From: Cyanobium sp. N.Huapi 1H5
GTDB lineage: Bacteria > Cyanobacteriota > Cyanobacteriia > PCC-6307 > Cyanobiaceae
Length of the DNA stretch: 64,000 bases
Reading direction: 5' to 3'
Assembly: GCF_024345535.1 (NCBI RefSeq)
Contig: NZ_JAGQBH010000003.1
Span: 434,001 to 498,000, forward strand
The notes under the pieces are model-generated. The model ran no database searches, was not told where the DNA came from, and saw only the letters and a list, made by a program, of their open reading frames with translations. Below are positions 9,694-18,046 of the stretch, one piece after another (position 1 is the stretch's first letter; each line of letters begins with the position of its first letter). Both the position numbers and the translations under genes were made by a program.

Positions 9694-9766
9694 TGGGGGT
9701 CGCGAGGATCGAACTCGCCTAAGGCGAATTATGAGTTCGCTGCATTCACCAGATTGCTAGACCCCC
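9694..9766 (-). tRNA. tRNA-Met (CAU anticodon)
   Basis: A 73-nt cloverleaf. The acceptor is GGGGGTC paired with GACCCCC plus discriminator A. The anticodon arm is GCGAA-CTCATAA-TTCGC with anticodon CAT. The T arm is GCGAG-TTCGATC-CTCGC. The 3' CCA is not encoded. The G1-C72 pair argues against initiator tRNA. Elongator Met is favoured, but a CAU-anticodon tRNA-Ile2 modified by TilS cannot be excluded from sequence alone. Confidence 0.9.
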
Positions 9767-9796
9767 GGCGGAGAAGCCACCGCCTGGACGAAGGCC

Positions 9797-10366
9797 TCAC
9801 CAGAGGCCCCGGATCGGCGGGGTCCAGGTGGTGGCGGCCGGCGGCCGGACGTAGGTGGGTGTGGCGGCACCCGCCCCGAGGCTCGTGCTGAAGCCGTTGG
9901 TGATGTCGGCGGTGCGCTGGGGCATCAGACCGCTCTGCTCGGAGAGCATCACCGAGGCGGTGTTCTCGATGGCGGTTCCATCCCAGACGATGTTCTGGTC
10001 GGGGAAACCGAAGGCGACGATCCTGCCGCCATCGCGGCCGGGGATCGAGAGACCGAGGGGATCGGTGATCTGGTGGAGGAGATTGACGCCCTGGGCGAAG
10101 GGGGCCGAGAAGCTGTAGAAGCGCTGCTCCATCAGCTCGGGGGCGGAGCGGGTCACGCCGCAGCGGGTGACCTCCACCGGCCCGGTGCCGGCCGAGCCGG
10201 GGATGGGGGCTTCGAGGGTGGTGGTGCACAGAACCGGGCCGGCCAGGGCGGGGGCCAGGACGGCGAAGGGGAGCAGGGCCGTGACGCCGGTGGCGAGGCG
10301 GGCGGAGAGGTGGTGAGCGAGGCGGGCGGCGAGGGGAGCGGGCACTGCCAGGATCGGTGCTGTCAT
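9797..10366 (-). CDS. Conserved-looking secreted protein of unknown function
   Basis: A 189-aa product with an N-terminal export signal: the hydrophobic stretch [15 protein letters not shown] near residues 28-42 is followed by a likely cleavage before GPVLC. The mature part has only a few Cys and includes [20 protein letters not shown]. No family was recognised. It lies just downstream of the tRNA-bearing gap and is transcribed away from pyrE, with a 129-bp shared upstream region. The start could be a little internal, since several residues precede the signal core. Export is inferred and function is not assigned. Confidence 0.65.
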   Translation of the reverse strand: MTAPILAVPAPLAARLAHHLSARLATGVTALLPFAVLAPALAGPVLCTTTLEAPIPGSAGTGPVEVTRCGVTRSAPELMEQRFYSFSAPFAQGVNLLHQITDPLGLSIPGRDGGRIVAFGFPDQNIVWDGTAIENTASVMLSEQSGLMPQRTADITNGFSTSLGAGAATPTYVRPPAATTWTPPIRGLW

Positions 10367-10495
10367 GGGGTCTACGGGCCCAGCCTCGGGCGATATGTGC
10401 GCAGGTTAGCGACCTCTGACGCTCTCGCCCATCCATGGCCCGCCGCACCGGCCGCTTCCGCAACGCGCCTCCCCAACGCCGCTTCCCCAACGTCG

Positions 10496-11089
10496 ATGGT
10501 CTCCCTGCCCTCCAGCCCCAGCCAACAGCGTTCCGCCCTGCTCGCCCTGCTGGCGGAGCGGGCCTACCGGCTGGGTGACTTCACCCTGGCCTCGGGCCGC
10601 CGCAGCCCCCACTACGTCAACTGCAAGCCGGTGAGCCTGAGCGGCATCGGCCTGGCCCTGCTGGGCCGCCTGATGCTGGAGCTGGTGGAGGGCGAAGCCG
10701 CCGCGGTGGCAGGGCTCACCCTGGGGGCCGATCCGCTGGTGAGCGCGGTGGCCCTGCAGGCCGCCCTGGCCGGCCGCGACCTCGATGCGCTGATCGTGCG
10801 CAAGGAGGCCAAGGGCCATGGCACCGGCGCCTGGCTCGAAGGCCCCCTGCCGCCGGCCGGGAGCCGGATCACGGTCCTGGAGGACGTGGTCACCACCGGC
10901 GGCTCGGCCCTCAAGGCCGTGGCCCAGCTGCAGGAGGCGGGCTACACGGTGGAGCGGGTGGTGGCGATCGTCGACCGCCAGGAAGGGGGTGCCGAAGCGA
11001 TGGAGGAAGCGGGCCTCGACCTGCGCAGCCTGTTCCTGCTCGAGGAGGTGGCCGCCACGGCCGCCGGGCTGGATGGCGCGGCAGGCTGA
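10496..11089 (+). CDS. pyrE: Orotate phosphoribosyltransferase
   Basis: Makes OMP from orotate and PRPP in pyrimidine synthesis; cytoplasmic. The 197-aa length is typical. Seen: [16 protein letters not shown] near the N-terminus, the flexible-loop residues [10 protein letters not shown], and the PRPP-binding motif [15 protein letters not shown]. The ATG at 10496 gives the family-size N-terminus; the frame extends open further upstream without homology. The ygfZ-like gene follows on the same strand after 37 bp. Confidence 0.95.
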   Translation: MVSLPSSPSQQRSALLALLAERAYRLGDFTLASGRRSPHYVNCKPVSLSGIGLALLGRLMLELVEGEAAAVAGLTLGADPLVSAVALQAALAGRDLDALIVRKEAKGHGTGAWLEGPLPPAGSRITVLEDVVTTGGSALKAVAQLQEAGYTVERVVAIVDRQEGGAEAMEEAGLDLRSLFLLEEVAATAAGLDGAAG

Positions 11090-11126
11090 CCCCCGCGACA
11101 GGCTGAACCCCGAGACGCGCTCCGCC

Positions 11127-12107
11127 ATGGCCCCCTCCCCCGACCCGACCCCGGCAGCGGCCGATCCCTGGCGCTGGACGCCGCCGCAGGGGAGCCGCTG
11201 GTCGCGGCCGGTGGGCCTGCTGCGGCTCGACGGCCCCGACACCCTGCGGGTGCTGCACGGCCAGACCAGCCAGGCCCTCGAGGGGGCCCGCCCGGGTCAG
11301 TGGCTCGGCACCTGCTGCATCAGCCCCACGGCCCGGCTGCGGGCGGTGGCAGAGGTGCTGGTGGATGACGCCGGGGCCTGGCTGGTGATCGTCGACGGGG
11401 ATCCCGCGGCCGTGCGCACCGCCCTCGACCGGGTGCTGTTCCCCGCCGACAAGGTGCGGCTGGGTCCGGTGACGGCGGCCGTCCTGCACCAGCCGCTGGG
11501 GGGACCGGAACCGGAGGCCCTGCCTGACGGCACCTGGGCGTCGCTCGAGGGCTCGCCAGGCTGGCGCCTGGGCGACGCCCTGCTGCTGCCCGCCGAGGCC
11601 CCCTTGCCCCCCACCCTGGCCGCACGGCGCCCTCTGGAACCCCAGGAGGCGGAACGCTGGCGACTCCAGCAGGGCCTGCCGGCGGTCCCCGGGGAGATCA
11701 ACGAGGAGATCAACCCCTTCGAGCTGGGGCTGGCGGGACGGGTGAGCCTGAGCAAGGGCTGCTACGTGGGCCAGGAGACCCTGGCCAAGCTGGCCACCTA
11801 CGACGGGGTGAAGCAGCAGCTGCGCCGCTGGTGGGCCACGGCTGTCCCCGACGAGGCTGCCTCCGGCGGCGTCTTCGCTGCCGGCACACCCCTGCAGGAC
11901 GGGGCAGGGGGCCGCGCCGGGGTGATCACCTCCAGCCTCGAACTGCCCGGTGACGGGGGCTGGATCGGCCTGGCCCTGGTGCGCAAGGCCTGGCTGCAGG
12001 AGAGCGAGCTGCGGGCCGGGGCGGCCCCGGGCGTGTCCCTGAGCCTGTCGCTGCCGGAAGCGTTTCAGCCGCCGCCGGTGGGGCCGGGGGGCAAGGCCGC
12101 GTCCTGA
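11127..12107 (+). CDS. ygfZ: Folate-binding YgfZ/GcvT-like protein
   Basis: A 326-aa member of the aminomethyltransferase-fold family that supports iron-sulfur cluster assembly or repair with bound folate. The diagnostic motif KGCYVGQE is present, preceded by NEEINPFELGLAG. The N-terminal half keeps the LRLDGPDTLRVLHGQTSQ pattern of GcvT folds. The ATG at 11127 follows pyrE closely, suggesting co-transcription. Its last 43 bp overlap the 3' end of the convergent nuclease gene. Confidence 0.88.
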   Translation: MAPSPDPTPAAADPWRWTPPQGSRWSRPVGLLRLDGPDTLRVLHGQTSQALEGARPGQWLGTCCISPTARLRAVAEVLVDDAGAWLVIVDGDPAAVRTALDRVLFPADKVRLGPVTAAVLHQPLGGPEPEALPDGTWASLEGSPGWRLGDALLLPAEAPLPPTLAARRPLEPQEAERWRLQQGLPAVPGEINEEINPFELGLAGRVSLSKGCYVGQETLAKLATYDGVKQQLRRWWATAVPDEAASGGVFAAGTPLQDGAGGRAGVITSSLELPGDGGWIGLALVRKAWLQESELRAGAAPGVSLSLSLPEAFQPPPVGPGGKAAS

Positions 12108-13600
12108 TCGAGCAGCCAGCGGACCACCGCCCAGGTGGCCAGGCTGTCGTCCTGGTTGTAGCGGAAGATCCGCTGCAGCTTGCGGCCCAAGGCCCGCCGG
12201 CTGGGACGCCGAGGACCGCCGGAGCCCTCCCGCCACTGGCGCCACCAGAGCAGGCAGCGGGCGCCGTCGACCCCCTTCTGGCTCCAGCTGAAGCCCCGCC
12301 AGCCGGCGACGGCCTTGAGCCCGTAGCTGTTGACCGGCAGCAGCCAGTGGCGCCGCAGCCGCTGGTGCACGTCCACCAGCCGGGCCCGCAACCGCTCCCG
12401 CTCCCGCTCACCGGCCCCCTGGCGCTCGGCCAGCCGCAGCAGGGCGACCGACTCGGTCTCGCCGTAGTGGAGGACGGGCCAGTCGGGGTAGCGGGCCAGC
12501 AGTGTGCTCAGCCGCCGCCAGAGCAGGGCCTCGCCGTGCTCCTGCAGGGCGAGCAGGGGCTGGTAGCTCCCCAGGCTCTCCCCCGGCCCCGGCGCCCCGG
12601 GCCAGAGGCCGTCCGCGCCGCGCTCCAGCCGCACCAGGCCATGGAGGAAGTCGTCGCGGGCATCGGGGTCGGATTCGATGTCATAGAGCAGCACCCCGGG
12701 CGCTGACGAGAGCTCCGGCAGGGCGGGGCTGGCCCCCTCGCCGCTGCGCCGGGGAATGCCCTCCTGCTGCACCCTGGCCTGGGCCACCAGCTTGGGGGCC
12801 ACCTCCCGGTGCTGCTCGCTGTGCACGGCCAGGTCCTCGGCCAGACGATCCGGATCGGCGGCCGCCAGCTGGTCGAGGCTGGTGATGCCCAGCTCCAGCA
12901 GCAGCTCCCGGCGCTTGCCGCCGATGCCGCTCACCTCGCTGAGGTGGCCCTCGGCGGCCGCGACCCGATCGCAGGCCCCGCGCCAGCTGCAGAGGGTGCA
13001 TTTCTTGCGGTCGCTGACCAGGGGCGGCGGCTCGCTGCGGGCCAGGTCGAGGGCGAGGCGCTCCAGGCTCTCGTCGAGCTGGCGCTGCAGGGAAGGGCCG
13101 AGGGCGAGCCGTTCCCGCTCCAGCCCCCGGTCGGCGCCGGCCACCACCAGCCCATGGGGCACGGGGGCCCGCTGGTGCTCCGCCAGCAACCGCCCCCACA
13201 GGGCCAGCTGCAGGCGGTGCTCCCGGGTGAGGCGCCGGCCCTGGCGGGCCAGCACCGGCCGGTAGCTGTGGGCACCCCAGCGGCTGGGCTCCTCGACCCG
13301 CTCCAGCAGGCTCGGGTGGGCCTCCAGGCGCAGGCCCCGGGGGCCGGTTCCCGCCAGCCGCAGGCCCACCACACCGGGCGCCCCGTCGCGGCAGGCGGCC
13401 TCCCCGTGGCCGGGGCGCTGGGGCAGCAGGCTCTGGAAGCTGCGCAGCTGGTCATCGAGGGCCAGGGCGCGGTGGGCGCTCCACTGCCGCTCCCGGGGCG
13501 CACCGTGGAGATCCAGCCAGGCCCGCCGCCGGCAGCGCACCCAGCTGCGCAGCAGGCGGTCGGTGAGGACGGGGGATCCGGCGTCCGGGGTCTGGGGCAT
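12065..13600 (-). CDS. TM0106-type RecB-like nuclease with C-terminal RNase H-like domain
   Basis: A 511-aa putative nuclease. Cys23 (in VRCRRRAWLD) plus C201-x2-C204-x5-C210 reproduces the one-plus-three Cys layout of iron-sulfur RecB-family nucleases such as Cas4 and AddB. A helix-hairpin-helix-like stretch follows (SGIGGKRRELLLELGITSL, about 224-242). Then comes a DnaQ/RNase H-like exonuclease region with YDIESDP, HYGETESVALL and YNQDDSLATW as its acidic motifs. This architecture fits the TM0106 family, whose role is thought to be in DNA repair but is not settled. No CRISPR or recBCD-like genes are nearby. It overlaps ygfZ by 43 bp tail to tail. Confidence 0.8.
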   Translation of the reverse strand: MPQTPDAGSPVLTDRLLRSWVRCRRRAWLDLHGAPRERQWSAHRALALDDQLRSFQSLLPQRPGHGEAACRDGAPGVVGLRLAGTGPRGLRLEAHPSLLERVEEPSRWGAHSYRPVLARQGRRLTREHRLQLALWGRLLAEHQRAPVPHGLVVAGADRGLERERLALGPSLQRQLDESLERLALDLARSEPPPLVSDRKKCTLCSWRGACDRVAAAEGHLSEVSGIGGKRRELLLELGITSLDQLAAADPDRLAEDLAVHSEQHREVAPKLVAQARVQQEGIPRRSGEGASPALPELSSAPGVLLYDIESDPDARDDFLHGLVRLERGADGLWPGAPGPGESLGSYQPLLALQEHGEALLWRRLSTLLARYPDWPVLHYGETESVALLRLAERQGAGERERERLRARLVDVHQRLRRHWLLPVNSYGLKAVAGWRGFSWSQKGVDGARCLLWWRQWREGSGGPRRPSRRALGRKLQRIFRYNQDDSLATWAVVRWLLDQDAALPPGPTGGG

Positions 13601-13714
13601 GGGCTGCAGGCTAGGGGGGCCGGTGGCCTGCCATCAGGCCGGCACCCGCCGCAGCCATCCGGAGCGGCCGGCCTGCTACGACCGGCCTGTTCCTCCCTCG
13701 CCTCCGCGCCGCCC

Positions 13715-15184
13715 ATGGCCTCCGCCCCCCTGCCCCTCGAGGCCGGACCGATCCACTTCGGCACCGATGGCTGGCGGGGCATCCTCGGGGTGGACATCAC
13801 CATGGAGCGCCTGCTGCCGGTGGCCGCCGCCGCCGCCCGGGAACTGGCCGCCAGCGCCCCGGAGAGCCTCGCCAGCCGGGAGGTGGTGATCGGCTACGAC
13901 CGCCGTTTCCTGGCCCCGGAGCTGGCCGAGGCCATCGCCGCCGCCGTGCGGGGGGCCGATCTGGTGCCCCTGCTGGCGGCCACCCCCGTGCCCACCCCGG
14001 CCTGCAGCTGGGCGGTGGTGGAGCGCAGGGCCCTGGGCGCGCTCGTCATCACCGCCAGCCACAACCCGCCGGAATGGCTGGGTCTCAAGATCAAGGGACC
14101 CTTCGGCGGCTCGGTGGAGGGCGACTTCACCGCCCGGGTGGAGCGGCGCCTGGCGGCCGGGGGCCTCACGGTGCCGATCCCCGGCGACACCGAACGTTTC
14201 GATGCCATGGGCACCTACCTGGAGGGTCTGGGCGCCAAGGTCGACGCCGCGGCCCTGGTGCAGGGCCTTGCCGCCGCCGGCCTGCAGGTGATCGTCGACC
14301 CGATGCACGGCTCGGCCGCCGGCGGGCTGCCGGCCCTGCTGGGGGAGGCGGGGGCCGCCGCCGGCGTGATCCGGGAGATCCGGGGCGAGCGGGATCCCCT
14401 GTTCGGCGGCCACCCGCCCGAGCCGCTGGCGCCCTACCTGGAGCAGCTGATCACCGAGGTGCGCCAGGCCACGGCGTCCGGCCGGCCGGCGGTGGGCATC
14501 GTCTTCGACGGCGACGGTGACCGCATCGCCGCGGTGGACGAGCAGGGCCGCTTCTGCAGCACCCAGCTGCTGATGCCCCTGCTGATCGACCACCTGGCCC
14601 GGGCCCGCGGGCTGGGGGGTCGCGTCGTCAAGACCGTGAGCGGCTCCGATCTGATGGCCCTGGTGGCGGCCGACCTGGGCCGGGAGGTGATCGAGATGCC
14701 CGTGGGGTTCAAGTACATCGCCGCCGAGATGCTCAGCAGCGAAGTGCTGGTGGGCGGCGAGGAGTCGGGCGGGGTGGGCTTCGGCCTCCACCTGCCGGAG
14801 CGGGATGCCCTGTTCGCGGCGCTGCTGCTGATCGAGGCCCTGGTGGAGGGGGGGCTGCCCCTCGGGGCCCGGCTGACGGCCCTGCAGGAGCGCTGCGGTG
14901 GCGCCAGCGTCTACGACCGCCTCGACCTGCGTCTGCCGGACATGGCCAGTCGCCGCCGGCTGGAGGCGCTGCTGGCCCAGGATCCGCCGCAGCAGGTGGC
15001 CGGAGCGGCGGTGCTGGAGGTGAACCGCACCGATGGCGTCAAGCTGCGGATGGGCCCCAGCCACTGGCTGATGCTGCGCTTCTCCGGCACCGAGCCCCTG
15101 CTGCGCCTCTACTGCGAAGCCCCCGACGCCGAGCGGGTGCAGGCGGTGCTGGCCTGGGCCCGCCAGCTGGCGGAGAGCATCTGA
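13715..15184 (+). CDS. Phosphoglucomutase/phosphomannomutase
   Basis: A 489-aa alpha-D-phosphohexomutase that interconverts hexose-1- and -6-phosphates. Seen in order: FGTDGWRG at the N-terminus, the catalytic phosphoserine loop ITASHNPPEW, the metal loop FDGDGDRIAA, the sugar-binding GGEESGG, and the C-terminal phosphate loop RFSGTEPLLR. It could feed glycogen and nucleotide-sugar synthesis. The ATG at 13715 was chosen because FGTDGW follows at the usual distance. Its TGA overlaps the rdgB ATG by one base, so the two are translationally coupled. Confidence 0.93.
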   Translation: MASAPLPLEAGPIHFGTDGWRGILGVDITMERLLPVAAAAARELAASAPESLASREVVIGYDRRFLAPELAEAIAAAVRGADLVPLLAATPVPTPACSWAVVERRALGALVITASHNPPEWLGLKIKGPFGGSVEGDFTARVERRLAAGGLTVPIPGDTERFDAMGTYLEGLGAKVDAAALVQGLAAAGLQVIVDPMHGSAAGGLPALLGEAGAAAGVIREIRGERDPLFGGHPPEPLAPYLEQLITEVRQATASGRPAVGIVFDGDGDRIAAVDEQGRFCSTQLLMPLLIDHLARARGLGGRVVKTVSGSDLMALVAADLGREVIEMPVGFKYIAAEMLSSEVLVGGEESGGVGFGLHLPERDALFAALLLIEALVEGGLPLGARLTALQERCGGASVYDRLDLRLPDMASRRRLEALLAQDPPQQVAGAAVLEVNRTDGVKLRMGPSHWLMLRFSGTEPLLRLYCEAPDAERVQAVLAWARQLAESI

Positions 15185-15840
15185 TGGCCGCCCCATCGGA
15201 GCCCGGGGTGGCGCCCACGGTGCTGGTGATCGCCAGCGGCAACGCCGGCAAGATCCGGGAGTTCTCCCACCTGCTGGCCTCCCTGCCCCTGGCGGTGCGG
15301 CCCCAGCCCGAGGGCCTGGAGGTGGAGGAAACGGGCACCACGTTCGCCGCCAATGCCCGGCTGAAGGCCGTGGCGGTGGCCCGGGCAACCGGCTGCTGGG
15401 CCCTGGCCGACGACTCGGGCCTGGCGGTGGCGGCCCTGGGCGGCGCCCCCGGGGTCCATTCGGCCCGCTACGCCGACAGCGACCCCGCCCGGATCGCCCG
15501 CCTGCTGCAGGAGCTGGGCGAGGTCGACCGGATACGGCGCGCCCAGGGCCTGGCGCCGGACCGCCGGGCGGCCTTCGTGGCCGCCCTGGCCGTGGCGGAT
15601 CCCAGCGGAGCGATCCGGCTGGAGGTGGAGGGCCGCTGCGACGGGGAGATCCTGGAGGCCCCGCGGGGCAGCGGCGGCTTCGGCTACGACCCGGTGTTCC
15701 TGGTGCCGGAGACGGGCCTGAGCTACGCGGAGATGGACAAGGGCCTGAAGGGCCGGCTGGGCCACCGGGGGCGGGCCTTCGCCCGGCTGGAACCCGGCCT
15801 GCGGGAGCTGCTGACACCGGAAACCAATCCGCCGGGCTGA
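15184..15840 (+). CDS. rdgB: dITP/XTP pyrophosphatase (HAM1 family)
   Basis: Hydrolyses non-canonical purine triphosphates such as dITP and XTP to keep them out of DNA. The 218-aa length is near the family size. Seen: VIASGNAGKIREF at the N-terminus, ADDSGLAVAALGGAPGVHSARYA in the middle, GFGYDPVFLVPE, and the C-terminal HRGRAF. The start is fixed by the one-base overlap with the mutase stop (TGATG). It is the last core gene before the glycosyltransferase islet. Confidence 0.95.
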   Translation: MAAPSEPGVAPTVLVIASGNAGKIREFSHLLASLPLAVRPQPEGLEVEETGTTFAANARLKAVAVARATGCWALADDSGLAVAALGGAPGVHSARYADSDPARIARLLQELGEVDRIRRAQGLAPDRRAAFVAALAVADPSGAIRLEVEGRCDGEILEAPRGSGGFGYDPVFLVPETGLSYAEMDKGLKGRLGHRGRAFARLEPGLRELLTPETNPPG

Positions 15841-15898
15841 AGCCCTCGACAGGGGAAGAGACGTCAGCTGTCCGGAATGCAGATCTCAAGGCATCCAT

Positions 15899-16591
15899 TC
15901 ATGGGGAATGTCGAAGGGAAAGGAGCTGACGCGCCAGTTCCGTCTGCCTCGAATCGTCCGTCTCCAAGGCCCTGAAGATGCTGTCCTCCTGGCGCTCTTT
16001 CAAGGGCCTGACCCAATGCCTGCATTGAGGCAAGATCCAGAGCTCGACGCGTCGCAGTGCCGACTCAAGCGCAAAATTCAGATCGACCATGTTGATCTCC
16101 GGCCAGCGAAGCACATCAAACTGCATCGTCCCAACCCTGAACATGCAGCCGTTCGTGGCCAGCACATCCACACGTCGAGGCCGAAGTCGCCGGCCAGCGA
16201 AATGGAAAATCGTTCGTTGCCTCGAAAAACTGACCAAGTCACGGTGCAGGCGACTACCGTGAATTCCAACGGCCGCAGAGCGATTCAGAGCCAGCAACAT
16301 CAATCGCAGCCGCAGACAGAAGTCTCGCGGGTAGAAGTTGTCATCGTCGAAACAGACATAGAAGTCTTCGGGCTTCGCCGAGGCCAGACCAAGAAGCTTG
16401 CCGTTGGCGCCAACAACCCCAAAGTCCTGAGATTTCAGGAGGACGATTTTTGGATGCACCACATAGGGTGGGATGCTGGTGAATCGATCGAGATAGACGT
16501 ACAGCCGATCCACATTGGGAAGAATGGATCGTATGGCCAAAGCGGCAGTATCCCGCCGGCTTGGCATCGTCGCCAGTCCGCCAATGATCAT
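15899..16591 (-). CDS. Small glycosyltransferase-like protein (GT2-type fold)
   Basis: A 230-aa protein with the order of a GT-A glycosyltransferase: an N-terminal MIIGGLATMPSRRDTA strand-loop, ILPNVDRLYVYLDRF, and a metal-binding acidic motif FDDDNFYPRDFC about 85 residues in. It lacks a recognisable acceptor domain, being shorter than most GT2 enzymes. Its ATG overlaps the stop of the upstream GT by one base (TGATG), so the two are coupled. Codon use is visibly less GC-rich than in rdgB. Substrate unknown. Confidence 0.75.
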   Translation of the reverse strand: MIIGGLATMPSRRDTAALAIRSILPNVDRLYVYLDRFTSIPPYVVHPKIVLLKSQDFGVVGANGKLLGLASAKPEDFYVCFDDDNFYPRDFCLRLRLMLLALNRSAAVGIHGSRLHRDLVSFSRQRTIFHFAGRRLRPRRVDVLATNGCMFRVGTMQFDVLRWPEINMVDLNFALESALRRVELWILPQCRHWVRPLKERQEDSIFRALETDDSRQTELARQLLSLRHSP

Positions 16592-17637
16592 CAGCCCACT
16601 GGAGAGGCTGAAATGGCGCGCAGCACCTGCTTCACAGCGGGCGCATCAGGACGGCTGGGAATCAGGGGCCTGATGGAGTGACCCCTTCGGCTTCTGATCT
16701 CGCGGCGCTTGGAAAGGAACTCAAGCAGTGGAATGAAGAACCGACGGAAGATCCGCCTGGGCAGATACCTGGAAAAACGCGGATACGCGGAGGCGATGGC
16801 TCTTGCTCGGTGATTGGCAATCCATTGCGTACGAATGTGTTCCCGCTCCAGATTGAGCTGCCAGGTCTCCTCAAAGGCATCCATGGATTCCACGGCTCGA
16901 TGGTCAGACCAACGAAAAAGGTGATAGCCCAGATCAATAGGATTGAAGGGATCAAAGGCCCGGTACGTCACGTGGCTGTCCTTGGCAAACGTGATCCTGC
17001 TCCCCATGCTGATCAATCGAAGCCCGAAGTCGACCTGCTCGCGGGTGATCAGCCGTTCATCAAGGCCACCCATGGACTCCCACACAGACTTGCGCAGCAG
17101 GGCACAGTGGAACTCACAGACATCATTGTCTGCTGGAGCCAGCTCTGAAAGCCTTGATTCCACCCTTTCAAAAGGTACATTCATCAATCGATGTTCCTCT
17201 TTGATGATCGGGCGACCGCTTGATTCATTGAAGATCAGTCGACCTCCAGCGTGGTGAATGGTCCTGGCCTCACTCGGTCCGATAAAGATCAAGGGCGCCA
17301 CCGCATCAGCGCCTGATTCCGAAGCATTGCGCTCAAGAGCCTCCAACCATCCGGGCTCATACTCGATATCATTATCCGAAAGCACAACATAGGGCGTCGA
17401 GGCCATGCGCATGCCGATGTTCCGCGCCTCATTCGGCGTCACCATGTAGCCAAGAGAAACATGGGTGAAGGGTCGGCGCTGGTTCAGCTCCCGGAGGCGC
17501 CGTCTGATCGCCCGCGGGGTTGAGCCTTCAACCACAATGACAGGCACATCGGGAGAGATCGTAGAAAAGAGCGACTCCAACGATGGAAGGATGGAGGAGT
17601 ATCGCTCCCTTGGAGAAACAACAATGGTGGTCATCAT
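16591..17637 (-). CDS. Glycosyltransferase family 2
   Basis: A 348-aa GT-A enzyme. Seen: VIVVEGSTPRAIRRRL for the donor-binding half, a DxD-like metal motif in LSDNDIEYEPGWLEAL, and a later MGGLDERLITREQVDFGLRL loop with the usual catalytic acidic residues. The C-terminus is basic and helical (RRIFRRFFIPLLEFLSKRR), which suggests membrane association. It forms a two-gene unit with the smaller enzyme downstream. A lower-GC composition than the flanking core genes suggests acquisition. Donor and acceptor are unknown. Confidence 0.87.
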   Translation of the reverse strand: MMTTIVVSPRERYSSILPSLESLFSTISPDVPVIVVEGSTPRAIRRRLRELNQRRPFTHVSLGYMVTPNEARNIGMRMASTPYVVLSDNDIEYEPGWLEALERNASESGADAVAPLIFIGPSEARTIHHAGGRLIFNESSGRPIIKEEHRLMNVPFERVESRLSELAPADNDVCEFHCALLRKSVWESMGGLDERLITREQVDFGLRLISMGSRITFAKDSHVTYRAFDPFNPIDLGYHLFRWSDHRAVESMDAFEETWQLNLEREHIRTQWIANHRARAIASAYPRFSRYLPRRIFRRFFIPLLEFLSKRREIRSRRGHSIRPLIPSRPDAPAVKQVLRAISASPVG

Positions 17638-18046
17638 TGCGGCTTACCTGGCGAAAGATAGTGAGGAGATTCTTCAGACTTGATCGACTCGTGCAACGGG
17701 CAGTGATGGTGCGCCACCGAAGGGCTTAATCAGGATTTCGAAACAGAACCTGGAAGAAGACGTGCGATATGAATCAGAGACACGCCCTCAGCGGCGGCGA
17801 CGCAACCCTTGACCACACAACAAAGAAGTGACAGCGGCACTGGCTTGGCGGTGACACTGGCACAACTGATGGTGGATTATGGCCAGGATCCCAGCCATGT
17901 GGGTGTGGGCTCAGGTCCCGATCCAGGCCGCGCCACTCCATAGGGGGCGGAGGGCAGATTGATGTCTTGGACTACAGGGAAACGAAGCTGTGATGTTGTT
18001 GTATCGCACAGAAATTGAGGACCTTGACCCGCGATGGCAGCTCCAT
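17638..18046. other. 409-bp gap between two GT units, possible degraded coding sequence
   Basis: No convincing intact gene on either strand. A plus-strand frame ending at the TGA near 17991 contains GGGGQIDVLDYRETKL, reminiscent of an eroded protein end, but its upstream part has no start or domain. Composition is mixed, less GC-rich near 17640-17830. It presumably holds the promoter for the minus-strand GT pair. Confidence 0.4.

Noticed and set aside
9694..9766. tRNA as an integration site for a mobile element
   Set aside because: No integrase, and no copy of the tRNA 3' end was noticed nearby.
13676..15898. 740-aa open frame opposite phosphoglucomutase and rdgB
   Set aside because: Antisense to two clear core genes; Pro/Gly/Arg- and Gln/His-rich, typical of a GC artefact.
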